Assembly (NCBI GenBank): GCA_035538795.1
Contig: DATLJS010000038.1
Coordinates: 27,581 to 91,580 of the forward strand
Reading direction: 5' to 3'
Source of the DNA: JAJZGK01 sp035538795
Lineage (GTDB): Bacteria; Pseudomonadota; Alphaproteobacteria; Rhodospirillales; Magnetospirillaceae
DNA: 64,000 nt
This document shows, piece by piece, positions 44,416 to 53,063 of this stretch (its first letter is position 1; every line of letters starts with the position of its first letter). The translations under genes were made by a program, and so were the position numbers. The notes beneath the pieces are model-generated. The model had not been told where the DNA came from. It saw only the letters and a program-made list of their open reading frames with translations, and ran no database searches.

Positions 44416-45240
44416 ATGAACGCCGCCGTTCTTGCCGAGATCGCCGCCGGACTGAAGTCCGGCAAGATCGCCCCCTATCTGGGGCCTGACGTCCTGAATC
44501 TGGACGGACCGTCGCCGCTGCCCAGTTCCAGCCGGGATCTGGTCGAACGCCTGAACGCCAAGGTCACGGTGCCCGGACGCATCCGCGGCAATCTTTGGTC
44601 GGCGGCGCAATGGATCGAAAGCAACAAACACCGCGTCACCCTGGTGCGTCTGATGCAGGAACTGTTTACAGAACAGCCGGCGCCCAACCGTTTGCATTCC
44701 TGGCTGGCCGGGCTGAACCTGCCGCTGATCGTCGATGAATGGTACGAAGGTTCTCAGGCTGCCGCCCTGGGGGCGGCAGGGAGAGATTTCGTGCAAATCC
44801 AGGGCGTGCGCCGCTCGGGCGTCTCGCACGAGGTGCCGTGGGTGAAGCGCTACGACAAAGCCGGCGCGGAAGTGACGGAAGGCACGGCGGCGCCGACCAT
44901 TCTTTACAAACCTCATGGCGGCGCCAAGCCGGCGGCCAATTTCCTGGTGTCGGATTCCGACTATGTCGAAGTGCTGACGGAAATCGACATCCAGACTCCG
45001 ATCCCGTCCGAGGTCATCGCCTTGCGTGGCGGCTTGGGTTTCGTGTTCCTGGGCTGCCGTTTCTATGACCAGATGCAGCGGGTCTTCGCCCGTCAGATCG
45101 TCAAGCGGTCCGCCGGTCCGTTGTGGGCCGTGCTGCCAGGGGAATTGACCCGGAACGAAGAGAAGTTCCTGGAACAGGAAGGCATTACCCGCATTGATCT
45201 GCCGTTGGCCGACGCGGTGTCGGCGCTGACGCGGGAATAA
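44416..45240 (+). CDS. SIR2-family protein of the nif cluster
   Basis: A 274 aa soluble protein resembling nif-cluster SIR2-like proteins of alphaproteobacteria. The N-terminal loop KSGKIAPYLGPDVLNL stands where SIR2 folds have a GAG-type NAD loop. The C-terminal part is ALRGGLGFVFLGCRFYDQMQRVFARQIV. The classical sirtuin catalytic His and zinc cysteines are not evident, so deacetylase activity is doubtful. It lies 4 bp after nifT and is certainly in the nifB operon. Its function is not known, and an NAD link to the DraT/DraG system is only a guess. Confidence 0.82.
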   Translation: MNAAVLAEIAAGLKSGKIAPYLGPDVLNLDGPSPLPSSSRDLVERLNAKVTVPGRIRGNLWSAAQWIESNKHRVTLVRLMQELFTEQPAPNRLHSWLAGLNLPLIVDEWYEGSQAAALGAAGRDFVQIQGVRRSGVSHEVPWVKRYDKAGAEVTEGTAAPTILYKPHGGAKPAANFLVSDSDYVEVLTEIDIQTPIPSEVIALRGGLGFVFLGCRFYDQMQRVFARQIVKRSAGPLWAVLPGELTRNEEKFLEQEGITRIDLPLADAVSALTRE

Positions 45241-45261
45241 CCGGAGGAACGGGGCTCCGCC

Positions 45262-45537
45262 TTATCGCGGAGCCGGTTCTCCGGGCATCGCCGGGGGCGG
45301 CGGAGCCTTCGCGTGCTTGTGGTGGCGGGGCGGCGGCGGTTGATAAGGACGGGGCGCCGGAGTGGGGTGCGGCTTGCGCGGCGTCGCGCCGTTCACCTTG
45401 CCGTGGTCCATGTGTTCCGTGCCGGTGCCGGCTTGCGGGGCGGCGGGGGGCATGTCCGGAGATTGCTGCGCCATTGCCGCGTTGGCTGCCAGCCAGGACA
45501 AACCGGCGACAGCGAAAATCATCAGAATGCGCTTCAT
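45262..45537 (-). CDS. Small secreted Pro/His-rich protein
   Basis: A 91 aa protein with a good signal peptide (MKRILMIFAVAGLSWLAANAAMA), then a low-complexity mature part rich in Pro, His and Lys (PTPAPRPYQPPPPRHHKHAK). It might bind metal, but nothing proves it. I recognise no family. It is convergent to the SIR2 gene. Confidence 0.6.
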   Translation of the reverse strand: MKRILMIFAVAGLSWLAANAAMAQQSPDMPPAAPQAGTGTEHMDHGKVNGATPRKPHPTPAPRPYQPPPPRHHKHAKAPPPPAMPGEPAPR

Positions 45538-45566
45538 GAGGCTTCGGCTTTCGTGACAGGCGGGGA

Positions 45567-45908
45567 TTACTCCCCGTCGTCCTTTTCGTCCCAGGCGTCT
45601 TCGTCCCGGGGCTTGGGCTCGGGAATCGGTTCGCCGGGGAAGGGCAGGCGCAGCTTGACCACGCCCTTGACGTCGTCGGGATGGACCGGCGTGCCTTTGC
45701 GCACGAAGATGACCAGACCGACGCGGGCCATGGATACGGACTGCTGCTTGACCGCGTTCAGGTACTTGCGCCAGGCGTTCGGCGAATCGCTGGGCTTGGC
45801 GCGGGTGGCGTGGAAGGCGCGGGCCAACTCGTGGGTCGCCTTGACGGAGCCGTCTGCCAGCGCCGACAGCACGAACAGACGGACGGGATCTTCTTTTTTC
45901 TCGCTCAT
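45567..45908 (-). CDS. Hypothetical protein
   Basis: A 113 aa soluble protein starting MSEKKEDPVRLFVLSALADGSVKATHELARAFHATRAKPSD. The helical first half may be a small winged helix or helical bundle, and the acidic tail is PRDEDAWDEKDDGE. Similar short proteins occur in Magnetospirillum-like genomes, to my knowledge without a known function. ATG 45908 is likelier than an upstream start at 45944, which adds an Ala/Ser-rich leader. Confidence 0.6.
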   Translation of the reverse strand: MSEKKEDPVRLFVLSALADGSVKATHELARAFHATRAKPSDSPNAWRKYLNAVKQQSVSMARVGLVIFVRKGTPVHPDDVKGVVKLRLPFPGEPIPEPKPRDEDAWDEKDDGE

Positions 45909-45927
45909 GGGGGCGGGTGTAGCAGAT

Positions 45928-46821
45928 TTAGCGCCAGAATTCATGCGAGAAGTCGATGAAGGCGCGAAGAACCGCCGACATCTGCCGTCCGCTGGGATAA
46001 TAGAGGTGGAAAGGCTCGGGGGGCGGCATCCAGTCCTCCATGACCCTGATCAGCCGCCCGGCCTCGATATGCCGGGCCACCAGTCCCTCGAAGGACCAGA
46101 GCAGGCACAGCCCGTCCAGCGCCGCTTGGGTCGACAGTTCCATGTCGCTGGCGATCAAAGGACCCTGGACATCGACGATCTGTTCCTCGCCGTTCTTTTC
46201 CAGTTCCCAACGGTACACGACGCCGTTGGCGAAGCGGGTGCTGGCGCAGGGATGATCCTTCAGGTCGCGGGGTTGGCGGGGAGCGTCGCGGCGGGCCAGA
46301 TAATCCGGCGAGGCGACGATGACGAAGCCCTGGGGCTTGCCGATGCGCACCGAAACCATGTCCTGCGGCACGGCCCCGCCAAAACGGATGCCAGCGTCGT
46401 AGCCGGCGGCAATGATGTCCACCAGGGCGTTTTCGGTGAAAACGTCCAATTGCGCCTGGGGATAGCGGCTTAGGAACGGGACGATCATGGGAGACAGCAA
46501 CAGGCGGCTGGCCGGAGTGGGTACATTCAGGCGCAGGGTGCCGCTGGGGGTGGTCCGCAAGCCTTGAACATCCGACAGCATGTCGGCGATATCCGACAAG
46601 GCGCCGCTCAGACGGGAATAAAGCCGGGCCCCGGCGTCGCTCAGGGCGACGCTGCGGGTGGTGCGGTTCACAAGGCGCAGGCCAAGGCGTTCCTCCAGCC
46701 CGCGCAAGGCATGGCTGAGAGCCGACGGCGAGACGCCCAGTTCCAGCGCCGCCTTGCGGAAGCTGCGGTGGCGGGCGACGGCGGCGAAAGCCGAAAGATC
46801 GGATAGGTCGGTGCGCTTCAT
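45928..46821 (-). CDS. LysR family transcriptional regulator
   Basis: A 297 aa regulator. The N-terminal winged helix is LSAFAAVARHRSFRKAALELGVSPSALSHALRGLEERLG (residues about 8-47), followed by the effector domain from about 90. The AaeR/PgrR-type DSHAL-like subgroup often regulates a divergent oxidoreductase, here the zinc alcohol dehydrogenase. A perfect dyad in the 102 bp between the two genes is a likely target. Upstream frame continuation is shadow of the dehydrogenase gene. Confidence 0.93.
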   Translation of the reverse strand: MKRTDLSDLSAFAAVARHRSFRKAALELGVSPSALSHALRGLEERLGLRLVNRTTRSVALSDAGARLYSRLSGALSDIADMLSDVQGLRTTPSGTLRLNVPTPASRLLLSPMIVPFLSRYPQAQLDVFTENALVDIIAAGYDAGIRFGGAVPQDMVSVRIGKPQGFVIVASPDYLARRDAPRQPRDLKDHPCASTRFANGVVYRWELEKNGEEQIVDVQGPLIASDMELSTQAALDGLCLLWSFEGLVARHIEAGRLIRVMEDWMPPPEPFHLYYPSGRQMSAVLRAFIDFSHEFWR

Positions 46822-46840
46822 TGCTGAGTTTTTCTCATCA

Positions 46841-46857
46841 GTACATGGAAAATGTAC
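46841..46857. promoter_or_regulatory. LysR-type operator candidate
   Basis: Perfect inverted repeat GTACAT-GGAAA-ATGTAC between the divergent lysR-type gene and the dehydrogenase gene, 67 bp before the latter's ATG. Such dyads are typical LysR regulator targets. Confidence 0.6.
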
Positions 46858-46923
46858 GTACAGACGCACAGAGGGCAAGGGCATATCGTCGTTACCAGTA
46901 TGTTTTTCCCCTCGGAGGATCTC

Positions 46924-47943
46924 ATGACGACTTATCGCGCCATCGAAGTGCCCAAGGCGGGCGGCGGCCTGCATCTGGTGGAACGGCCCATTCCCGAACC
47001 GGGGCGCGGTCAGGTGCGGGTGCGGGTGCAGGCCTGCGGCGTTTGCCACAGCGACAGCATTACCGCCCAGGGGCTGTTCCCCTGGATCAGCTATCCCCGC
47101 GTGCCGGGCCATGAAGTGGCCGGAGTGATCGAGGCCTTGGGCGATGACGTCCAGGGCTGGGAAGTCGGACAGCGGGTCGGTGTCGGCTGGTTCGGCGGCC
47201 ATTGCGGCCATTGCCCCAGTTGTCGCCGTGGTGATTTTCTGCATTGCATGACGCCGCTGGTGTCGGGGATCAGCTATGATGGCGGCTATGCCGACGTCAT
47301 GTTGGCTCCGGTATCGGCTTTGGCGGCGATTCCCGACGATCTGTCGGCGGTCGAGGCGGCGCCTTTGCTGTGCGCCGGCATCACTACCTTCAACGCCCTG
47401 CGCCAAAGCGGCGCCAAGGCCGGCGATACCGTGGCCATTCTGGGCATCGGCGGTCTGGGCCATCTGGGGGTGCAGTACGCCGCCCGCATGGGCTTCCGCA
47501 CGGTCGCCATCGCCCGCGGCACCGACAAGGAGGCGCTGGCCCGCAAGCTGGGGGCGCATCACTATATCGACAGCAAGGCTGAAGATCCGGCGGCGGCATT
47601 GCAAGCGCTGGGCGGAGCCAAGGTGCTGCTGTCCACCGTGACCAGCGGTTCGGCCATCTCGGCGGTGGTCGGCGGCATGGCCAAGCATGGCAAACTGGTG
47701 GTGGTGGGCGTGTCCCACGAGCCGATCCAGTTGGATACCATGGCCCTGGTCGGCGGCGAATTGTCGGTTTCCGGACACGCCTCCGGCACGGCCACGGATT
47801 CCGAAGACACCATGGCTTTCAGCGCTTTGACCGGCGTCCGCCCGATGATCGAGACGGTGCCGCTGGAACAGGCGGCGGAAGGCTACGACAAGATGATGCG
47901 GAACGAGGCCCGCTTCCGCATGGTGCTGGTGACGGGGCACTGA
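46924..47943 (+). CDS. Zinc-dependent alcohol dehydrogenase
   Basis: Medium-chain dehydrogenase of 339 aa. Catalytic zinc region: CGVCHSDS (about residue 38) and PGHEVAGVIE. The structural zinc loop is GHCGHCPSCRRGDFLHC with four Cys. The Rossmann motif is ILGIGGLGHLGVQYA. It fits the AdhP/YahK-like group of NAD(P)-linked dehydrogenases, and the real alcohol or aldehyde substrate is unknown. CGGAGGA lies before the ATG. Confidence 0.93.
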   Translation: MTTYRAIEVPKAGGGLHLVERPIPEPGRGQVRVRVQACGVCHSDSITAQGLFPWISYPRVPGHEVAGVIEALGDDVQGWEVGQRVGVGWFGGHCGHCPSCRRGDFLHCMTPLVSGISYDGGYADVMLAPVSALAAIPDDLSAVEAAPLLCAGITTFNALRQSGAKAGDTVAILGIGGLGHLGVQYAARMGFRTVAIARGTDKEALARKLGAHHYIDSKAEDPAAALQALGGAKVLLSTVTSGSAISAVVGGMAKHGKLVVVGVSHEPIQLDTMALVGGELSVSGHASGTATDSEDTMAFSALTGVRPMIETVPLEQAAEGYDKMMRNEARFRMVLVTGH

Positions 47944-47949
47944 AAACAA

Positions 47950-47985
47950 AAGGCCGGCCAGTCCGTCGCGGGGCTGGCCGGCCTT
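47950..47985. terminator. Bidirectional hairpin terminator
   Basis: A 12 bp perfect stem AAGGCCGGCCAG/CTGGCCGGCCTT with a 12-base loop lies between the convergent dehydrogenase and ackA genes. The T-runs are short. Confidence 0.7.
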
Positions 47986-47997
47986 CGCGTTCGCGGC

Positions 47998-49188
47998 TTA
48001 TTCCGCCGCCGCTTTCTGATCCATCAGGCGGCGGGTATGCATGGCGATCATCAGTTCTTCGTCGGTTGGAATGACATAGACGGGCTTGGAGGCGGGGACG
48101 GAAATCCGGCCTTCGCCGTCGCTGTTCTCGGCCGGATCGATCTCCAGCCCCAGCCAGCGGCAACCGCCGAGAACGCGGGCGCGCAATTCCGGTGAATGCT
48201 CGCCGATGCCGGCGGTGAAGACCACCCCGTCCAGACCGCCCATGGCGGCGGTCAGCGAACCCATTTCCCGGCAGATGCGATAGATGAAGTAATCCACCGC
48301 CTCTGTGGCGTGGATGTCGTCGCTCTTCATCAGCACGCGCATGTCGTTGCTGACGCCTGAAATGCCCAACAGTCCGGACTGCTTGTAAAGCAGGGTTTCG
48401 ATCTGTTTGGCGTCCATCTTCTTTTCCTGCAGAAGATAAAGCACCACGCCGGGGTCGAGGGCGCCGGTACGGGTGCCCATGGGCAGACCGTCGACGGCGG
48501 TGAAGCCCAGGGTGGAAGCGACCGAGCGGCCGTTGTCGATAGCGCACATGGAGGCGCCGCTGCCTAGATGGCAGACGATCACCTTGCCTGCGGCCAGGGC
48601 GGGGTCGACGGTGCGCAGGCGGTGGGAAATGTATTCGTACGACAAACCGTGGAAGCCGTAGCGGCGCACGCCTTCGTCCGACAGCCAGCGGGGCAGGGCG
48701 AACATGCTGGCCAGGGCGTCATTGTTGGAATGGAACGAGGTGTCGAAGCAGGCCACCTGCGGCAGGCCGGGATAAAGCCGACCCAGGGTGCGGATGGGGT
48801 CCAGGTTGTGCGACTGGTGCAGGGGCGCCAGGGGCACCAGCTTGTCCAGCTCGTTCAAGGACTGTTCGTTGACCAGGATCGGTGAGGCGAAATGCCGCCC
48901 GCCATGCACCACGCGGTGTCCGGCGGCCTTCAGTTCGGCGTCATCCAGATGATGTTCGATCCATTCCAGCAGATGGCTGAACAGATCGTCGTGGGACACG
49001 CTGGGATCCCATTTGGCGTCGGCCAGCACGGTGCCGTCGGGGCATTTGGCGGTGAAGGTCGGGGCGACGCCGATGCCTTCGATCTGGCCCTTGCTGGACA
49101 GGTCCAGAGAGCCGCCCTCGCGGCCGATATAGAGCGAGAACTTGATGCTGGAAGATCCGGCGTTGATGACGATGATGCCGTCGCTCAT
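47998..49188 (-). CDS. ackA: Acetate kinase
   Basis: Interconverts acetyl-phosphate and acetate with ADP/ATP, 396 aa. The N-terminal phosphate-binding signature is VINAGSSSIKFSLY. Further blocks are HRVVHGGRHFASP and VVFTAGIGEHSPELR. It lies 12 bp after the MaoC-Pta fusion gene on the same strand, so the pair forms an acetate/acetyl-CoA pathway unit that could feed or drain PHB synthesis. Confidence 0.97.
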   Translation of the reverse strand: MSDGIIVINAGSSSIKFSLYIGREGGSLDLSSKGQIEGIGVAPTFTAKCPDGTVLADAKWDPSVSHDDLFSHLLEWIEHHLDDAELKAAGHRVVHGGRHFASPILVNEQSLNELDKLVPLAPLHQSHNLDPIRTLGRLYPGLPQVACFDTSFHSNNDALASMFALPRWLSDEGVRRYGFHGLSYEYISHRLRTVDPALAAGKVIVCHLGSGASMCAIDNGRSVASTLGFTAVDGLPMGTRTGALDPGVVLYLLQEKKMDAKQIETLLYKQSGLLGISGVSNDMRVLMKSDDIHATEAVDYFIYRICREMGSLTAAMGGLDGVVFTAGIGEHSPELRARVLGGCRWLGLEIDPAENSDGEGRISVPASKPVYVIPTDEELMIAMHTRRLMDQKAAAE

Positions 49189-49200
49189 GAGGCTGTTCTC

Positions 49201-50604
49201 CTACTGGGCGGCAACGCCGAGGGTGGACTGGCGGCTGCGGGCGAACAGCACGGCCACGGCGCAGGAGGCCAGGCGGGCCTTGGCACTGTCGGCGCGGCTG
49301 GTCAGCACGATCGGCACGCGGGCGCCCAGCACGATGCCGGCGGCGTCGGCGTCGGCCAGATAGGCCAGCTGCTTGGCCAGCATGTTGCCGGCTTCCAAGT
49401 CGGGCACCAGCAGGATATCGGCCTTGCCGGCCACCGGCGAATTGATCTTCTTGATCTTGGCGGCTTCCTCGCTGATGGCGTTGTCGAAGGCCAGCGGGCC
49501 GTCAAGCACGCCGCCCTTGATCTGGCCGCGGTCGGCCATCTTGCACAAGGCCGCCGCCTCGATGGTCGAAGTGATCTTGGGATAGACGGTCTCGACCGCC
49601 GACAGAATGGCGCATTTCGGTTCCTTGATCTCAAGGACCAGAGCCAGGTCGATGGCGTTCTGCAGAATGTCCACCTTGTCTTCCAGGGTGGGATAGATGT
49701 TCACGGCGGCGTCGGTGATTAGCAGGGTGCGGGGATAGGTCGGCACGTCCATGATGAAGACGTGGCTGATCCGGCGTCCGGTGCGCAGGCCGGTATCCTT
49801 GCGGGCCACTTCATGCATCATCTCGTCGGTGTGCAGGCTGCCCTTCATCAGGACTTCCGCCTCGCCGGTACGGCACAGGGCCACGGCGCGCTCGGCGGCG
49901 TCCAGGCTGTCGGAGACGTCGAGGATGCGGTACTTGGCGATATCGATGCCGTATTGTTTGGCGACACCTTCGATCTTGGCCTTGGGGCCGACCAGGATGG
50001 GATCGATCAGACCGGCCTCGGCGGCTTCGACGGGACCGCGCAGCGACACTTCGTCGCAAGGGTAGCAGACGGACACCGAAACCGGCTTCAGTTCGGAACA
50101 ACGCTCGATCAGCTTTTCAAAAACGTGATGGCCGCGGCTGACCTTCACTTCCGGCATGTCCAGGCGCTCATTGCTCTGCTTGGTCAGCGGCGCGAAGACC
50201 GAAGCCTCGCCGGTGAAGACGGTTTCACCCTTCTGATTGATCGCCAGGCAATCGAAGAATACCGTCTTGTCGGCGTCCTTCTTGCTTTTGACGGTGATGG
50301 TCACGGTCAGGGTGTCGTCCAGGGCGACGGTGGTCTTGAAATCCAGGCTTTGCGACTTGTAGACGGTGCCGGCGCCGGGAAGCTCGTTGCCCAGCAGGGC
50401 CGAGATCAGCGAGGCGCCCCACATGCCGTGACCGACCACGCGGTGCTGGCGGGCGCCGTCTTCGGCGGACTGGAAGTGATTGGGGTTGGCATCACCGGAC
50501 ATCACGCCGAACAGGGTGATATCGTCTTTGGTCAAGGTTCGTTCCAACTTGGCCGATTGGCCGATGGAAATCTCGTCGAAGGTCTTGTTCTCGATGATGA
50601 CCAT
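49201..50604 (-). CDS. MaoC hydratase - phosphate acetyltransferase fusion
   Basis: A 467 aa two-domain protein. The N-terminal MaoC-like (R)-hydratase domain covers about residues 1-140 (SGDANPNHFQSAEDGAR, VVGHGMWGASLISALLG). The C-terminal phosphate acetyl/butyryltransferase domain starts near 150 and includes RTLLITDAAVNIYPTLEDK. This bifunctional enoyl-CoA hydratase/Pta form is known in Alphaproteobacteria. The start is ATG 50604, after GGGGGAT. It is followed by ackA. Confidence 0.93.
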   Translation of the reverse strand: MVIIENKTFDEISIGQSAKLERTLTKDDITLFGVMSGDANPNHFQSAEDGARQHRVVGHGMWGASLISALLGNELPGAGTVYKSQSLDFKTTVALDDTLTVTITVKSKKDADKTVFFDCLAINQKGETVFTGEASVFAPLTKQSNERLDMPEVKVSRGHHVFEKLIERCSELKPVSVSVCYPCDEVSLRGPVEAAEAGLIDPILVGPKAKIEGVAKQYGIDIAKYRILDVSDSLDAAERAVALCRTGEAEVLMKGSLHTDEMMHEVARKDTGLRTGRRISHVFIMDVPTYPRTLLITDAAVNIYPTLEDKVDILQNAIDLALVLEIKEPKCAILSAVETVYPKITSTIEAAALCKMADRGQIKGGVLDGPLAFDNAISEEAAKIKKINSPVAGKADILLVPDLEAGNMLAKQLAYLADADAAGIVLGARVPIVLTSRADSAKARLASCAVAVLFARSRQSTLGVAAQ

Positions 50605-50803
50605 GTCATCCCCCAGTTGTGTTTTTGCGTCGCAACATTCGGTCGCGTGCAGGCAGCTTAAGCGGTAAAAACCACTTTCTTTCAACGGGAATCTGCATGG
50701 GCACGGCTGTTTTCGCCGTACTGTAACGGAACGGGGTTTTGTTCGGTCCCCGGCCATCGTCCCTGCGAGTTCCGCCTCCTGCCAACACAGTAGCAACAGG
50801 ATT

Positions 50804-50816
50804 GTTGCACTGCAAC
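50804..50816. promoter_or_regulatory. Palindrome upstream of the pta fusion gene
   Basis: A 13 bp perfect palindrome GTTGCACTGCAAC, about 200 bp upstream of the MaoC-Pta start and 39 bp past the nifO-like stop. The core TTGC-N3-GCAA resembles TGC-rich operators such as those reported for PhaR-type regulators, but the owner is unknown. Confidence 0.4.
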
Positions 50817-50854
50817 TAGGGGCTTTCAGTAGGGGGTGCTAATACTTTAGGGCA

Positions 50855-51280
50855 TCAGTGGGAATGTCCGTCGTCGCAGGCGCCGCCGTCGATGCGGGGG
50901 CAGGTCTCGCGCACGGGTTTGCCGTCGGCGGACAGGCCGATCCAGGCGTCCACCGCGCCGGCGTCGAAGCCGACGGCTTTGCGTCCATCGGCTTCCATCA
51001 GGGGGCGGCGGATCAGCAACGGTTCGGCCAGCATAGCCTGGATGGCCGAAGCTTCGTCGAACGTTTCGGGCACCACGATGCCTTCCTTCACCTTCGGCGA
51101 GGCGCGGTTGAACCATTCGGCCACGGGTTTGTCGCCGAAGAAGGGCCGCAAGCTTTCGGCGGTCCAGGGCTCCGTCAACAGGCTTTTGGCGACGACGTCG
51201 TGGCCGGACGCCAGCAGCAGTTCCTTTTGCCGGGTATTGTTGCGGCACCCAGGCTTTTCATAAAACAAAACACGGGTCAT
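50855..51280 (-). CDS. ArsC-like nitrogenase-associated protein (NifO-like)
   Basis: A 141 aa thioredoxin-fold protein of the ArsC/Spx type. The N-terminal MTRVLFYEKPGCRNNTRQKELL has Cys12 in the ArsC position. PLLIRRPLMEADGRKAVGFD is the ArsC-family motif. Such proteins are annotated NifO or nitrogenase-associated when found by nif or draTG genes. The ATG overlaps the draG stop by 4 bp, so it is part of the draT-draG unit. The Asp/His-rich end (GGACDDGHSH) is unusual. Confidence 0.85.
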   Translation of the reverse strand: MTRVLFYEKPGCRNNTRQKELLLASGHDVVAKSLLTEPWTAESLRPFFGDKPVAEWFNRASPKVKEGIVVPETFDEASAIQAMLAEPLLIRRPLMEADGRKAVGFDAGAVDAWIGLSADGKPVRETCPRIDGGACDDGHSH

Positions 51281-52173
51281 GGCGCGGCAGCTCCTTTGCG
51301 GGCGATGGCCAGCAGGCCGTCGACCTGCTTGTGCAGTTCGATTTTGACAGCAGGGTCCAGCTTTTGCAGCCAGCCGCCGGGAATGGCCTTCAGGCCGTAA
51401 GTGGCGCCCGCCAGCATGCCGGCGATGGCGCCGGTGGTGTCGGCGTCGCCGCCCTGATTGACCACGTCGATCAGGCAGGAGCGGAAGCTGTCGGTCCGGA
51501 AATAATGGTGCAGAACCGTCTGAACGGTGTCGACGACATAGGCCGAGGAATTGCCGCGATAAGGGTCGAACTTGAACGCCTTGTGCTTGGCGATCAGGTC
51601 GTTGGCCTCGTCGCGCACGGCCTTGATGCCGCCGCCGCTCAGCAGCACCTGAACCATGCGGCCCAGGGACAAGGTGGCGTCGTCGGACAGCGGGTGATTG
51701 TGGGTGATGTGGGCCTGTTCGATGGTCCAGCGTTCGTATTCCGCCGGGTTGCCGAAGGAAGCCAGAGCCACCGGCAGATTGCGCATGGCGGCGCCGTTGC
51801 CGGCGTCGCCGTCGTGGAATGGCGTCGACAGGCTGCCGTCGGTCATATAGCGGCGGATGCCTCGCCGGCAGGTGTTGCCCACGTCGATGGGCTTGCTTTT
51901 CAGCCATTCGGCCAGTTCGTCGCAGGCGGCCTTCAGATCCCAGCCATCGGAAGCGAGCAGGGCGCGCCCCAGGTACAGGGACATCTGGGTGTCGTCGGTC
52001 ACCTGGCCGGGTTTCAGCTTCAGCCAGCCGCCGCCGATCATGCGGCAGTGGGTACCGTATTTGGCGGCGATTTCCGACTTTGTCAGGAATTCGACAGTGG
52101 CTCCCAGGGCGTCGCCGATGGCGAGGCCGAAATAGGCTCCCAGGGCGCGTTCTTCAAGACTGATCTGCTCCAT
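51277..52173 (-). CDS. draG: ADP-ribosyl-[dinitrogen reductase] hydrolase DraG
   Basis: Removes ADP-ribose from NifH and reactivates nitrogenase, 298 aa. The dimetal site residues are in FGLAIGDALGATVEF, TDDTQMSLYLG and NQGGDADTTGAIAGMLAG. DraG is held away from NifH by membrane-bound GlnK-AmtB when ammonium is present (known in R. rubrum). It lies 10 bp after draT. Confidence 0.96.
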   Translation of the reverse strand: MEQISLEERALGAYFGLAIGDALGATVEFLTKSEIAAKYGTHCRMIGGGWLKLKPGQVTDDTQMSLYLGRALLASDGWDLKAACDELAEWLKSKPIDVGNTCRRGIRRYMTDGSLSTPFHDGDAGNGAAMRNLPVALASFGNPAEYERWTIEQAHITHNHPLSDDATLSLGRMVQVLLSGGGIKAVRDEANDLIAKHKAFKFDPYRGNSSAYVVDTVQTVLHHYFRTDSFRSCLIDVVNQGGDADTTGAIAGMLAGATYGLKAIPGGWLQKLDPAVKIELHKQVDGLLAIARKGAAAP

Positions 52174-52183
52174 CGGGACACCA

Positions 52184-53029
52184 TCAGATATAGGACGCGG
52201 CGACGGCGTAGTCGCCGCCGATCACCATGTATTCCGACTCCCCCTTCAGGGGAGCCTGGGGAATCAGGCGGTTGAAAAACAAAATCTTCGTGGTCGGCAC
52301 ATGGGCCTCCAGGATGTAGTCGCCGAACTGGTCGGCCACTTCGCGGTCGTCGGTGAACGACACCAGATTGTTGATGCGGATCACGAAGGTGCGCTTGTCG
52401 ATTTTTTCGACCAGCTGATGCTCGGCGAAATCGTTGACGCCACGGTACAGGGTCAGATGCTTTCGGCCCCTGGAAAAGGTGCGGCTCATCGACCACTGGC
52501 AGAATTCATACAACAGGTCCAATTGGGTGTGGATCGAATTGTTGTGGAAGCGGCTGGACATTTTCTCTTCCACGTAAGTCACCCAGCCGGTGCCGGAAAT
52601 ACGGTCGATGCCCATTTTATGAAAGGTGGGGAACAGGCCGAACCGGCTTTCCACCCAACCTTTCAGAACCGCGCCCTCGGCGCTGTTGGAATCGAAGCCC
52701 CAGCCGCGCAGCAGGCGCATGTAAGAGGAACGGAAACGCCGGCGCTCCTTGGGCACGTCGCATTTCGCCCCCGTTTCCATCTGTTCCTGATCGAGGCCGA
52801 ACACCACGCCCATGTAATCCTGAAAAACCTCGGCGGCCTCGGCCACGCTTTCCGACTGCTCCAGCATCTCGAACAGGGAACGGTACATTTCGCGCGCGCC
52901 GGCGATATGCAGCGGCACGGGATAGTCATTATATGCGGCGCTGGCCAGCAGGCCCGTCGGCACGCCCACCAGATTGGTGCTGTGTCCCCGGTCGCGTGCG
53001 TTCGGCGTCAGTTTCGCCGCATCGTTCAT
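52184..53029 (-). CDS. draT: NAD-dinitrogenase-reductase ADP-ribosyltransferase DraT
   Basis: Transfers ADP-ribose from NAD to one Arg of NifH, switching nitrogenase off on ammonium or energy shift, 281 aa. The sequence is typical of the DraT family (NLVGVPTGLLASAAYNDYP, TLYRGVNDFAEHQLV). I chose ATG 53029 with GAGGGGG upstream. An upstream in-frame ATG at 53068 would lie inside the sigma-54-like promoter. DraT proteins are about 280 aa, which fits. Confidence 0.96.
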   Translation of the reverse strand: MNDAAKLTPNARDRGHSTNLVGVPTGLLASAAYNDYPVPLHIAGAREMYRSLFEMLEQSESVAEAAEVFQDYMGVVFGLDQEQMETGAKCDVPKERRRFRSSYMRLLRGWGFDSNSAEGAVLKGWVESRFGLFPTFHKMGIDRISGTGWVTYVEEKMSSRFHNNSIHTQLDLLYEFCQWSMSRTFSRGRKHLTLYRGVNDFAEHQLVEKIDKRTFVIRINNLVSFTDDREVADQFGDYILEAHVPTTKILFFNRLIPQAPLKGESEYMVIGGDYAVAASYI

Positions 53030-53063
53030 GCCGATCCCCCTCAAGGATGCCTTCGCCGAAGAA

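Noticed and set aside
46822..47949. Upstream extension of the LysR gene to a 673-codon protein
   Set aside because: The added part is antisense to the dehydrogenase gene, and LysR proteins are about 300 aa with the HTH at the start.
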